Positions 1 to 4,987 of a DNA stretch of 15,220 bases are shown here, in pieces. The translations under genes and the position numbers were made by a program. Origin of the DNA: CAYRHS01 sp964424125 (GTDB lineage Bacteria; Actinomycetota; Acidimicrobiia; IMCC26256; JAOSJL01); the NCBI GenBank assembly GCA_964424125.1, contig CAYRHS010000076.1, positions 1 through 15,220 on the forward strand, in the 5' to 3' direction. Each line of letters opens with the position of its first letter. The first letter of the stretch is position 1. Under the pieces are notes generated by a model. That model was not told where the DNA came from and searched no databases. It saw only the letters and a program-made list of their open reading frames with translations.

Positions 1-1112
1 GCCAGACCTTCGGGATGGAGCTCGACCTCGTCGAGGGCATGCGCTTCGACAAGGGGTTCATCTCCCCGTACTTCGTGACCGACCCCGAGAGCATGGAGGC
101 GGTGCTCGACGACGCCCACATCCTGCTCGTCTCGAGCAAGATCTCGGCCGTGAAGGACGTTCTTCCCGTGCTCGAGAAGGTCATGCAGGCCGGCAAGCCG
201 CTCGTGGTCATCGCCGAGGACGTGGAGGGCGAGGCCCTCGCCACGCTCGTGGTGAACAAGATCCGTGGGACGTTCAAGTCCGTTGCGGTGAAGGCCCCGG
301 GCTTCGGCGAGCGGCGCAAGGCGATGCTCGAGGACATGGCCGTGCTCACCGGCGGGCAGGTCGTCTCCGAGGAGGTCGGCCTCAAGCTCGAGAACATCGG
401 TCTCGAGATGCTGGGCCAGGCTCGGAAGGTCATCGTCACCAAGGACGAGACCACCATCGTCGAGGGCGCGGGCTCGAAGGCCGACGTCCAGGGCCGCATC
501 AACCGGATCCGCCAGGAGATCGAGGACACCGACTCCGACTACGACCGGGAGAAGCTCCAGGAGCGTCTGGCCAAGCTCTCCGGTGGTGTCGGCATCATCA
601 AGGTCGGTGCCGCCACGGAGGTTGAGCTCAAGGAGAAGAAGCACCGCATCGAGGACGCGGTGCAGACCACGAAGGCAGCCGTCGAGGAGGGAGTCGTCCC
701 CGGCGGCGGCGTGGCGCTGCTCCGAGCGCAGAGCAAGGTGCAGGCCGTGGCGAAGGACCTCGAGGGTGACGAGGCAACCGGGGCCCGGACGGTCGCCAAG
801 GCGCTCGAGGAGCCGATCAAGCAGATCGCGACGAACGCCGGTCTCGAGGGTGGTGTGATCGTCGAGAAGGTTCGGAGCCTCAAGGGCGCGAGCGGCCTCA
901 ACGCCCGCACCGGCGAGTACGAGGACCTCACCAAGGCCGGTGTCATCGACGCCACCAAGGTGACGCGTTCCGCGGTCCAGAACGCGGGGTCGATCGCGGC
1001 CCTGTTCCTCACCACCGAGGCGGTCGTCGCCGACAAGCCCGAGGAGGAGAAGGCCCCAGCCGGTGCCGGTGCCGGCGCAGGCATGGAGGGCATGGGCGAC
1101 ATGGGCTTCTGA
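1..1112 (+). CDS. groEL: 60 kDa chaperonin GroEL, 3' part (5' end outside window)
   Basis: ATP-driven cytosolic chaperonin that encloses unfolded proteins in a double ring together with GroES. The reading frame is already open at base 3, so the first visible residue corresponds to roughly position 180 of the usual 540-550; the N-terminal equatorial part is missing. Visible are the apical-domain signature around EGMRFDKGFISPYF, the block AEDVEGEALATLVVN, the hinge motif KAPGFGERRKAML, the equatorial block LAKLSGGVGIIKVGAATE, the catalytic Asp in HRIEDA (codon at 654) and the ATP-site loop VVPGGGVALL. The C-terminus is a short Gly/Ala/Met tail ending GMGDMGF, as in the housekeeping (GroEL2-like) actinobacterial copies and unlike the His-rich tails of mycobacterial GroEL1. 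No groES lies downstream. The stop is TGA at 1110-1112 and two hairpins follow. Identity is certain; which paralogue it is remains inference. Confidence 0.98.
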   Translation, partial: QTFGMELDLVEGMRFDKGFISPYFVTDPESMEAVLDDAHILLVSSKISAVKDVLPVLEKVMQAGKPLVVIAEDVEGEALATLVVNKIRGTFKSVAVKAPGFGERRKAMLEDMAVLTGGQVVSEEVGLKLENIGLEMLGQARKVIVTKDETTIVEGAGSKADVQGRINRIRQEIEDTDSDYDREKLQERLAKLSGGVGIIKVGAATEVELKEKKHRIEDAVQTTKAAVEEGVVPGGGVALLRAQSKVQAVAKDLEGDEATGARTVAKALEEPIKQIATNAGLEGGVIVEKVRSLKGASGLNARTGEYEDLTKAGVIDATKVTRSAVQNAGSIAALFLTTEAVVADKPEEEKAPAGAGAGAGMEGMGDMGF

Positions 1113-1123
1113 GCCGAGGATCA

Positions 1124-1183
1124 GCGGCGCAGCCCTGCGCCGCCCCGCGGTTTCGGAGGGGCGTCCCGTTCGGGGCGCCCCTC
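1124..1183 (+). terminator. Two tandem hairpins after groEL
   Basis: The first hairpin pairs 1124-1132 perfectly with 1135-1143 (9 bp, 2-base loop). The second pairs 1156-1167 with 1172-1183: 12 bp with one G-T wobble and a GTTC loop, followed by only a weak pyrimidine run (TTC). They lie 12 and 44 bases after the groEL stop and before the next promoter candidate, so they fit transcription end signals of the high-GC, poor U-tract type common in actinobacteria. That they terminate transcription is inference from structure and position. Confidence 0.7.
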
Positions 1184-1213
1184 TTCGCGTGTCGTGGGGT
1201 CGGCGCTCGTCGT

Positions 1214-1219
1214 TAGCGT
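1214..1219 (+). promoter_or_regulatory. Candidate -10 box (TAGCGT) for a leaderless DHOR mRNA
   Basis: The TANNNT hexamer ends so that base 1226, the G of the GTG start codon, would be +1 if the last T is -7. The gene has no recognisable Shine-Dalgarno sequence, which agrees with a leaderless transcript. No clear -35 element is visible. TANNNT at this distance is the known actinobacterial leaderless arrangement; use here is inferred. Confidence 0.45.
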
Positions 1220-1225
1220 GGCGGC

Positions 1226-2620
1226 GTGCGTTCCGATCCTCGGCGGCTCTTCTGGGTCCGGGCCCTTGCGGCCGGAGGGGCCGCGACGGTCCTGGGAGCG
1301 TGTGCGGGCTCGGGCGGAGGTGCGGTCGACGCGCTGCTCGACCCGAAGGTCGCAGGGGATGCGACCGTCGAGGCCGGAGACGGGTTCGGGGTGATCGTGC
1401 CGACTGCGGGATCGGAGGAGCGCAACGCGGCGGCGGCCGGAAAGGTCACCTTCGAGTACCGGTGGGAGCCCGGCCGGGGAGTCATCGATCCTCGGGACGG
1501 GCTCGGCCCGACCTACGACACCGTCTCCTGCCAGGGTTGCCACGAGGCGCGCGGCCGGGCCACCGCACCGAGCGGCGACGGTGAGGTCGAACCCGGCCTG
1601 TTGGCGCGGATCCGTGTGCTCGACCAGGACGGCACGGTCCGGGTCGACGACCGCTACGGCCCACAGCTCCAGACGCGAGCCGTCGCCGGGGCCGCGGGCG
1701 AGGGTGAGCTCTCGATCGAATGGGAATCCGTTCCCGGCCGGTACGCCGACGGCACCGCGTACACGTTGCGACGCCCCGTCTACTCGCTCGTCGATCCCGC
1801 GTTCGGTGCCTTCGAGCCCGGGACGGCGGTGCTCCCGCGCCTCGCGCCGGCGATCGGAGGTACCGGGTTGCTCGCGGCCGTTCCCGACGGGGAGCTCCTC
1901 GCCGCCGAAGATCCCGANNNNNNNNNNGGCGACGGGATCTCGGGTCGTGTGCACGTCGTCGCGGGCTACGACGGTGGCGAGGCGATCGGGCGCCTCGGCT
2001 GGAAGGCCGAGCAGCCGACGGTCGCCGACCAGGTCGCGTCGGCACTCTGGCTCCACCTCGGAATCACCTCGAGCCGCTACCCGCACGAGAACTGTCCATC
2101 CGTCCAGGTCGGCTGTGCCCGGGCGCAGAACGGCGGGTCACCGGAGATCGACGACGAGCGTTTCGATGCGCTCACGGCGTACGTCGGGCTCCTCGGGGTC
2201 CCCGAGGCCGCGGCGGCCGACGCCGAGCTCGCGGCCGGCGCCGAGCGCTTCGAGGCTCTCGGGTGCGCCTCGTGCCACACCCCGGAGCTCCGCACCGGCG
2301 AGACCGTGACCCCGGCGCTCGCGGGCCACACCATCCGTCCCTACTCCGACCTGTTGCTGCACGACCTCGGTCTCGGGCTCGCCGACTCGGTCGGCACCGA
2401 CGACGCAAGCGGGTCCGAGTGGCGCACGGCGCCGCTGTGGGGCATCGGGGTCGCGGAGACACGCGGCAGCGGGATCGGCTACCTCCACGACGGACGCGCC
2501 CGCGATCTCGCCGAGGCGATCCTCTGGCACGGCGGCGAAGCCCGCGCCGCGGCGGACGGGTTCCGCGCGCTCCCTGCCGACGAACGCGCCGAACTCCTCG
2601 CCTACCTCCGTTCCCGCTGA
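1226..2620 (+). CDS. Di-haem oxidoreductase (DUF1111/DHOR family), predicted lipoprotein
   Basis: Extracytoplasmic c-type cytochrome, 464 residues, of the di-haem oxidoreductase/putative peroxidase family; the substrate is not known for this protein. The N-terminus has RR at residues 6-7, a hydrophobic stretch and a lipobox LGAC with Cys26 as the lipidation site, then a Gly/Ser/Ala linker. Two haem c sites are visible: SCQGCH (Cys102, Cys105, His106) and CASCH (Cys347, Cys350, His351). Other family blocks are GDGISGR, YSDLLLHDLG, EWRTAPLWGIG and YLHDGRARDLAEAILWHGGEA-like text near the C-terminus. The GTG start gives a complete signal peptide; there is no clear ribosome site, but a TAGCGT box sits at leaderless distance. 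Ten unknown bases (1918-1927) fall inside the gene and the frame stays open across them. It converges on gpmA. Family assignment is confident; peroxidase activity is only a family annotation. Confidence 0.9.
   Translation: MRSDPRRLFWVRALAAGGAATVLGACAGSGGGAVDALLDPKVAGDATVEAGDGFGVIVPTAGSEERNAAAAGKVTFEYRWEPGRGVIDPRDGLGPTYDTVSCQGCHEARGRATAPSGDGEVEPGLLARIRVLDQDGTVRVDDRYGPQLQTRAVAGAAGEGELSIEWESVPGRYADGTAYTLRRPVYSLVDPAFGAFEPGTAVLPRLAPAIGGTGLLAAVPDGELLAAEDPXXXXGDGISGRVHVVAGYDGGEAIGRLGWKAEQPTVADQVASALWLHLGITSSRYPHENCPSVQVGCARAQNGGSPEIDDERFDALTAYVGLLGVPEAAAADAELAAGAERFEALGCASCHTPELRTGETVTPALAGHTIRPYSDLLLHDLGLGLADSVGTDDASGSEWRTAPLWGIGVAETRGSGIGYLHDGRARDLAEAILWHGGEARAAADGFRALPADERAELLAYLRSR
1918..1927. 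other. Run of 10 N inside the DHOR gene
   Basis: Assembly gap or masked bases. Four codons are affected, the first being GAN (Asp or Glu). The flanks read DP before and GDGISGR after; in this family those blocks are usually separated by four residues of the type D-D-A-D, so the gap length is likely to be true rather than an arbitrary placeholder. Confidence 0.95.
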
Positions 2621-2624
2621 GCGA

Positions 2625-2669
2625 CGGTGCGTTCGTGAGCGCCGAATGTGGCGCCCGGTGAACGCACCG
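2625..2669. terminator. Symmetric hairpin between convergent DHOR and gpmA genes
   Basis: CGGTGCGTTC at 2625-2634 is the exact reverse complement of 2660-2669 (10 bp). An inner stem pairs 2639-2643 (GCGCC) with 2650-2654 (GGCGC) around the loop GAATGT. It starts 5 bases after the DHOR stop and ends 3 bases before the gpmA stop on the other strand, exactly where a two-way terminator is expected. No long T run is present on either strand, so function is inferred. Confidence 0.65.
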
Positions 2670-2671
2670 GC

Positions 2672-3415
2672 CTAGGCCGAGGCCTGGTCCGCGACGGCTC
2701 GAGCCGCGGCCGCGGCCGCCTCGGGGTCGCCGAGGTAGCGGGACGAGGTCGGTCGCAGGTGCTCGTCGAGCTCGTAGACGAGCGGGATCCCCGTCGGGAT
2801 GTTGAGCGCGGGGATGTCCTCGTCGGAGATGTCGTCGAGGTCCTTCACGAGCGCCCGCAGGCTGTTGCCGTGGGCCGAGACGAGCGGCACGCGACCGGCG
2901 CGCAGGTCGGGGACGATGGCGTCCTGCCAGTAGGGGAGCATGCGCTCGAGCACATCCTTCAGACACTCGGACGCGGGGAGGACCTCGGGGGGGAGGTCGG
3001 CGTAGCGGGGGTCGAAGCGCGGGTGGCGCGGATCGTCGTGATCGAGCGGCGGCGGCGGCGTGTCGTAGCCGCGGCGGAAGAGGAACAGTTGCTCCTCGCC
3101 GTATTCCTCGGCGGTCTTCTTCTTGTCGAGTCCTTGGAGCGCGCCGTAGTGGCGTTCGTTCAGCCGCCACGACCGCTGGACCGGGAGCCAGAGCCGGTCC
3201 AGCTCGCCGAGCGCGAGATTGGCCGTCTCGATCGCGCGTCGTTGCAGCGAGGTGTGGACGACGTCGAGCTCCGGGCCCTCGTCGGCCAGCAGCCTCCCCG
3301 CGGCGCGGGCTTCCTCGACGCCTTGCTCGGAGAGCGGGACGTCGACCCAGCCGGTGAACTTGTTCTCGGCGTTCCAGGTGCTCTGCCCGTGGCGGAGCAG
3401 CACGAGTGTGCTCAC
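2672..3415 (-). CDS. gpmA: 2,3-bisphosphoglycerate-dependent phosphoglycerate mutase
   Basis: Cytosolic glycolytic/gluconeogenic enzyme that interconverts 3-phosphoglycerate and 2-phosphoglycerate through a phosphohistidine. The 247 residues match the usual 230-250. The phosphoacceptor is His9 in the RHG motif (LVLLRHGQSTWN), Arg60 sits in LQRRAIETA, the acid/base Glu87 in LNERHYGALQG, and the second His182 in SAHGNSLRA; all four active-site residues are present at the spacing seen in E. coli GpmA. The start is GTG, chosen because the protein begins as family members do and because an AGGAGGG ribosome site lies 5 bases upstream (complement of 3421-3427). The gene stands alone on the minus strand, convergent with the DHOR gene and divergent from hemQ. 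A TACGCT box (complement of 3442-3447) could be its -10. No oddities. Confidence 0.97.
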   Translation of the reverse strand: MSTLVLLRHGQSTWNAENKFTGWVDVPLSEQGVEEARAAGRLLADEGPELDVVHTSLQRRAIETANLALGELDRLWLPVQRSWRLNERHYGALQGLDKKKTAEEYGEEQLFLFRRGYDTPPPPLDHDDPRHPRFDPRYADLPPEVLPASECLKDVLERMLPYWQDAIVPDLRAGRVPLVSAHGNSLRALVKDLDDISDEDIPALNIPTGIPLVYELDEHLRPTSSRYLGDPEAAAAAARAVADQASA

Positions 3416-3441
3416 CGGCTCCCTCCTGCGATCTCGGGCGA

Positions 3442-3447
3442 AGCGTA
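3442..3447 (-). promoter_or_regulatory. Candidate -10 box (TACGCT) for gpmA
   Basis: Read on the minus strand, TACGCT fits TANNNT and would give a leader of about 20 bases that includes the AGGAGGG ribosome site. No recognisable -35 element is seen at 16-18 bases upstream. Weak evidence from a short motif. Confidence 0.3.
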
Positions 3448-3528
3448 CCGAGCCCGCTCCCGCCCGAGGCCATCGTCGGACGACCCGGTCCCGTCGCCGG
3501 CGACCCGGGTCGACACTCGGGGCCCTTA

Positions 3529-3544
3529 GTCAGGTTTCCCTGAC
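3529..3544. repeat. Inverted repeat GTCAGG-TTTC-CCTGAC
   Basis: A perfect 6-bp dyad with a 4-base spacer, followed on the plus strand by CTCTTTCT. It lies about 110 bases from the gpmA start and 195 from the hemQ start. It may be an operator, or a small hairpin; no gene on the plus strand ends just before it, which argues against a terminator. Function unknown. Confidence 0.4.
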
Positions 3545-3629
3545 CTCTTTCTAGCGCCCCGGAGGTGGCCGGTGAGACGGGAGGCGGCAGGTGCGATCGA
3601 GACGACCGGGGCTGGTGGCGGTCTAGCTA

Positions 3630-3646
3630 CCGTGACGTCGTCACGG
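3630..3646. promoter_or_regulatory. 17-base perfect palindrome (operator candidate) upstream of hemQ
   Basis: CCGTGACG-T-CGTCACGG is a perfect 8-bp dyad around one central base. The one-base centre cannot form a stable full RNA hairpin, so a dimeric DNA-binding protein site is the likelier reading. It lies 94 bases before the hemQ start, plausible for a regulator of hemQ. The protein that would bind is not identifiable from this window. Confidence 0.45.
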
Positions 3647-3726
3647 AGATCACGCTGGTCCACGTCCACAGCGCGGGCGCGTTGGCCGACGAGGCCTGAC
3701 TCTCCTTCCGGGCCGATCGCGCGGAA

Positions 3727-3732
3727 TAGGCT
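3727..3732 (+). promoter_or_regulatory. Candidate -10 box (TAGGCT) for a leaderless hemQ mRNA
   Basis: With the last T at -7, transcription would begin at 3739, one base before the ATG at 3740. hemQ lacks a good Shine-Dalgarno sequence, so a leaderless or near-leaderless transcript is plausible. No clear -35 is visible. Confidence 0.45.
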
Positions 3733-3739
3733 CGGCTCC

Positions 3740-4519
3740 ATGGACGAGGTGACGCCGAGCGTCGGGTGGGGTGTGCTCCACCTCTACTACCGGCTCGACC
3801 GGGCGCGCGCGGAGGCCGACCCCGGCTCGGTGAAGCACGTCGTCGAGGCGGTCGACGGTCTGGTGGAGGCGCACCACCAGGTCTTGTGCATCGACGTCCT
3901 CGGTACCAAGGCCGACGTGGGATTCATGGCCCTCGGTCCCGACCTCGCCCGCCTGCAGGCGTTCCAGACGGAGCTGCGCAACGCTCCTCTGGTGCCGAGC
4001 TACTCCTATGTCTCGCTCACCGAGCTCTCCGAGTACACCTCGACCGAGGACGACGAGCGCGCCCGGCTCGCTCGCGAAGAGCAGCTCTCGGGCCGCGAGC
4101 TCGAAGCGAAGCTGGACGAGTGGCGCGCACGGATGGCGGCCTACGCCGAGCATCGACTCCACCCCCGCCTTCCCGAGAAGCGCCTCTTGTGCTTCTACCC
4201 GATGAGCAAACGCCGAGAGTTCGGCGCGAACTGGTACGAGCTCACCTTCGACGAACGCAAGCAGCTGATGTCCGGGCACGCGCGAGTGGGAAGGGGGTAC
4301 TCGGGTCGGATCCTGCAGCTCATCACGGGATCGACCGGTCTCGACGACTGGGAGTGGGGTGTGACCCTGCTCGCCGACGACCCCGTCGCGTTGAAGGACG
4401 TCGTCTCGGAGATGCGCTACGACCCTGTCTCCGCGCGGTACGCGAAGTTCGGTCCGTTCTTCGTCGGGCTCGTCGGGTCGCCCGTCGACGTCGTGGCTCG
4501 CGCGGGGCTGTCTCCGTGA
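3740..4519 (+). CDS. hemQ: Coproheme decarboxylase HemQ (chlorite dismutase fold)
   Basis: Cytosolic enzyme that removes two propionate carboxyls from coproheme III to give haem b, the last step of the coproporphyrin-dependent haem pathway. 259 residues from the ATG, which leads directly into the conserved start VGWGVLHLYYRLD; an in-frame upstream extension is not conserved-looking. Key positions by comparison with Listeria/Geobacillus HemQ: catalytic Tyr153 in FYPMSKRR, proximal haem ligand His180 in MSGHARVGRGY, distal Gln193 in RILQLITGS, followed by LDDWEWGVTLLADDP and SARYAKFGPFFVG. The Arg needed for true chlorite dismutation is replaced by Gln. A charged, probably helical linker spans about residues 100-140. 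These motifs resemble Bacillota HemQ more than the classic actinobacterial type. The NIL-domain gene follows after 31 bases and is probably co-transcribed. Confidence 0.93.
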   Translation: MDEVTPSVGWGVLHLYYRLDRARAEADPGSVKHVVEAVDGLVEAHHQVLCIDVLGTKADVGFMALGPDLARLQAFQTELRNAPLVPSYSYVSLTELSEYTSTEDDERARLAREEQLSGRELEAKLDEWRARMAAYAEHRLHPRLPEKRLLCFYPMSKRREFGANWYELTFDERKQLMSGHARVGRGYSGRILQLITGSTGLDDWEWGVTLLADDPVALKDVVSEMRYDPVSARYAKFGPFFVGLVGSPVDVVARAGLSP

Positions 4520-4550
4520 GGACTCCCGCAACCAGGAGGACCGAGGGGCC

Positions 4551-4802
4551 GTGACCCATGAGGTCAGTGATCGCTTCTTCGTGTCGTTTCCCGAGCCGCT
4601 GGTCGAGCGGCCAGTCGTCTACGAGATGGTGCAGCGGTTCCGGGTCGTGCCCAACATCCGCCGCGCGAACGTGGAGCGGGACACGGGCTGGATGATCCTG
4701 GAGCTGACCGGCGCCGCGGACGAGGTCACCCGCGTCGTGGACTGGCTCCGGGAGACGGGGTGCCAGGTCAACCGCCAGGAGGGCGACATCCTCGAGGGAT
4801 GA
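4551..4802 (+). CDS. Small NIL-domain protein
   Basis: 83-residue stand-alone NIL domain, the ferredoxin-like fold best known from the C-terminus of the methionine importer ATPase MetN, where it binds methionine. Typical text is seen in RFFVSFPEPLVERPVVYEMVQRF-like residues 8-30, then PNIRRANVE, WMILELTGAADEV and the closing strand GCQVN. No catalytic motif, signal peptide or membrane segment is present. The start is GTG: an AGGAGGA (4534-4540) lies 10 bases and GAGGGG lies closer upstream; the nearby ATG at 4558 is out of frame. It follows hemQ by 31 bases on the same strand, so the two are likely one transcript. In other bacteria such small proteins occur near sulfur or cysteine genes, but no such gene is visible here, so its role is unknown; a ligand sensor is a guess. 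Confidence 0.82.
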   Translation: MTHEVSDRFFVSFPEPLVERPVVYEMVQRFRVVPNIRRANVERDTGWMILELTGAADEVTRVVDWLRETGCQVNRQEGDILEG

Positions 4803-4987
4803 CCCCCGCCCACCTCTAGCGCGTCTGCGCGATTCCGGCATAGCCCCCGGTTCGGGCCGCTGTCTGTGGAAAAGGCTGTGGACGGAAGCCCGAATTCCGG
4901 CGCGAGGGTTGTGGACAGCGGCAGCGGGCGCCAGAGTGGGCCCGTGGCCAGGGGGTTGGTCATTGTGCGCGATCTGCGGGATCGGCC
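4803..4987. other. Non-coding stretch before the PAS/GGDEF/EAL gene
   Basis: 185 bases with no gene. It contains three TGTGGA-type 9-mers on one strand, a short direct repeat ATTCCGGC (about 4834 and 4894), and a 4-bp CCCG-GTT-CGGG hairpin too weak to call a terminator. No convincing -10/-35 pair was found for the downstream gene. Confidence 0.6.
4865..4918 (-). promoter_or_regulatory. Cluster of three DnaA-box-like 9-mers
   Basis: Read on the minus strand the three sites are TTTTCCACA (4865-4873), CCGTCCACA (4877-4885) and CTGTCCACA (4910-4918). Against the box forms TTATCCACA/TTGTCCACA they match at 8, 7 and 8 of 9 positions, all in the same direction, with starts 12 and 33 bases apart. 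They sit 70-123 bases before the start of the PAS-array gene. dnaA and dnaN are not in the window, so this is not shown to be an origin; DnaA-dependent control or titration is possible, chance also. Confidence 0.4.

Larger units (their letters stand above)
3416..3739. other. Divergent intergenic region between gpmA and hemQ
   Basis: 324 bases without a convincing gene. It holds the gpmA ribosome site (3421-3427) and a possible gpmA -10 (3442-3447, minus strand), two inverted repeats (3529-3544 and 3630-3646) and a TAGGCT box just before hemQ (3727-3732). The hemQ frame is open upstream to about 3572, but that extension is low-complexity and lacks family similarity, so I read it as non-coding. 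The middle part (about 3450-3520) shows nothing beyond high-GC sequence. Confidence 0.7.

Noticed and set aside
539..1102. 187-codon minus-strand frame opposite groEL
   Set aside because: Low-complexity Ser/Ala/Pro translation opposite a highly conserved gene.
2172..3473. 433-codon minus-strand frame across the DHOR end and gpmA
   Set aside because: Arg/Pro/Ala-rich translation with no motif; it is out of frame with gpmA, whose active-site residues and ribosome site are unmistakable.
3525..3544. Iron regulator (DtxR/IdeR) box at the TTAGTCAGG dyad
   Set aside because: Only the first four bases and scattered positions agree with the 19-base consensus; the dyad symmetry and spacing differ.
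3572..3739. N-terminal extension of hemQ by 56 codons
   Set aside because: The extension does not resemble HemQ N-termini, would contain the 3630 palindrome and the TAGGCT box, and the ATG at 3740 leads straight into the conserved first strand.
3740..4519. A true chlorite dismutase (chlorite detoxification)
   Set aside because: The distal Arg required for chlorite decomposition is replaced by Gln, and the Tyr and other motifs are those of coproheme decarboxylases.
4803..4987. Replication origin
   Set aside because: Three DnaA-like sites are too few, there is no AT-rich unwinding region, and dnaA, dnaN, gyrB or parAB genes are absent.
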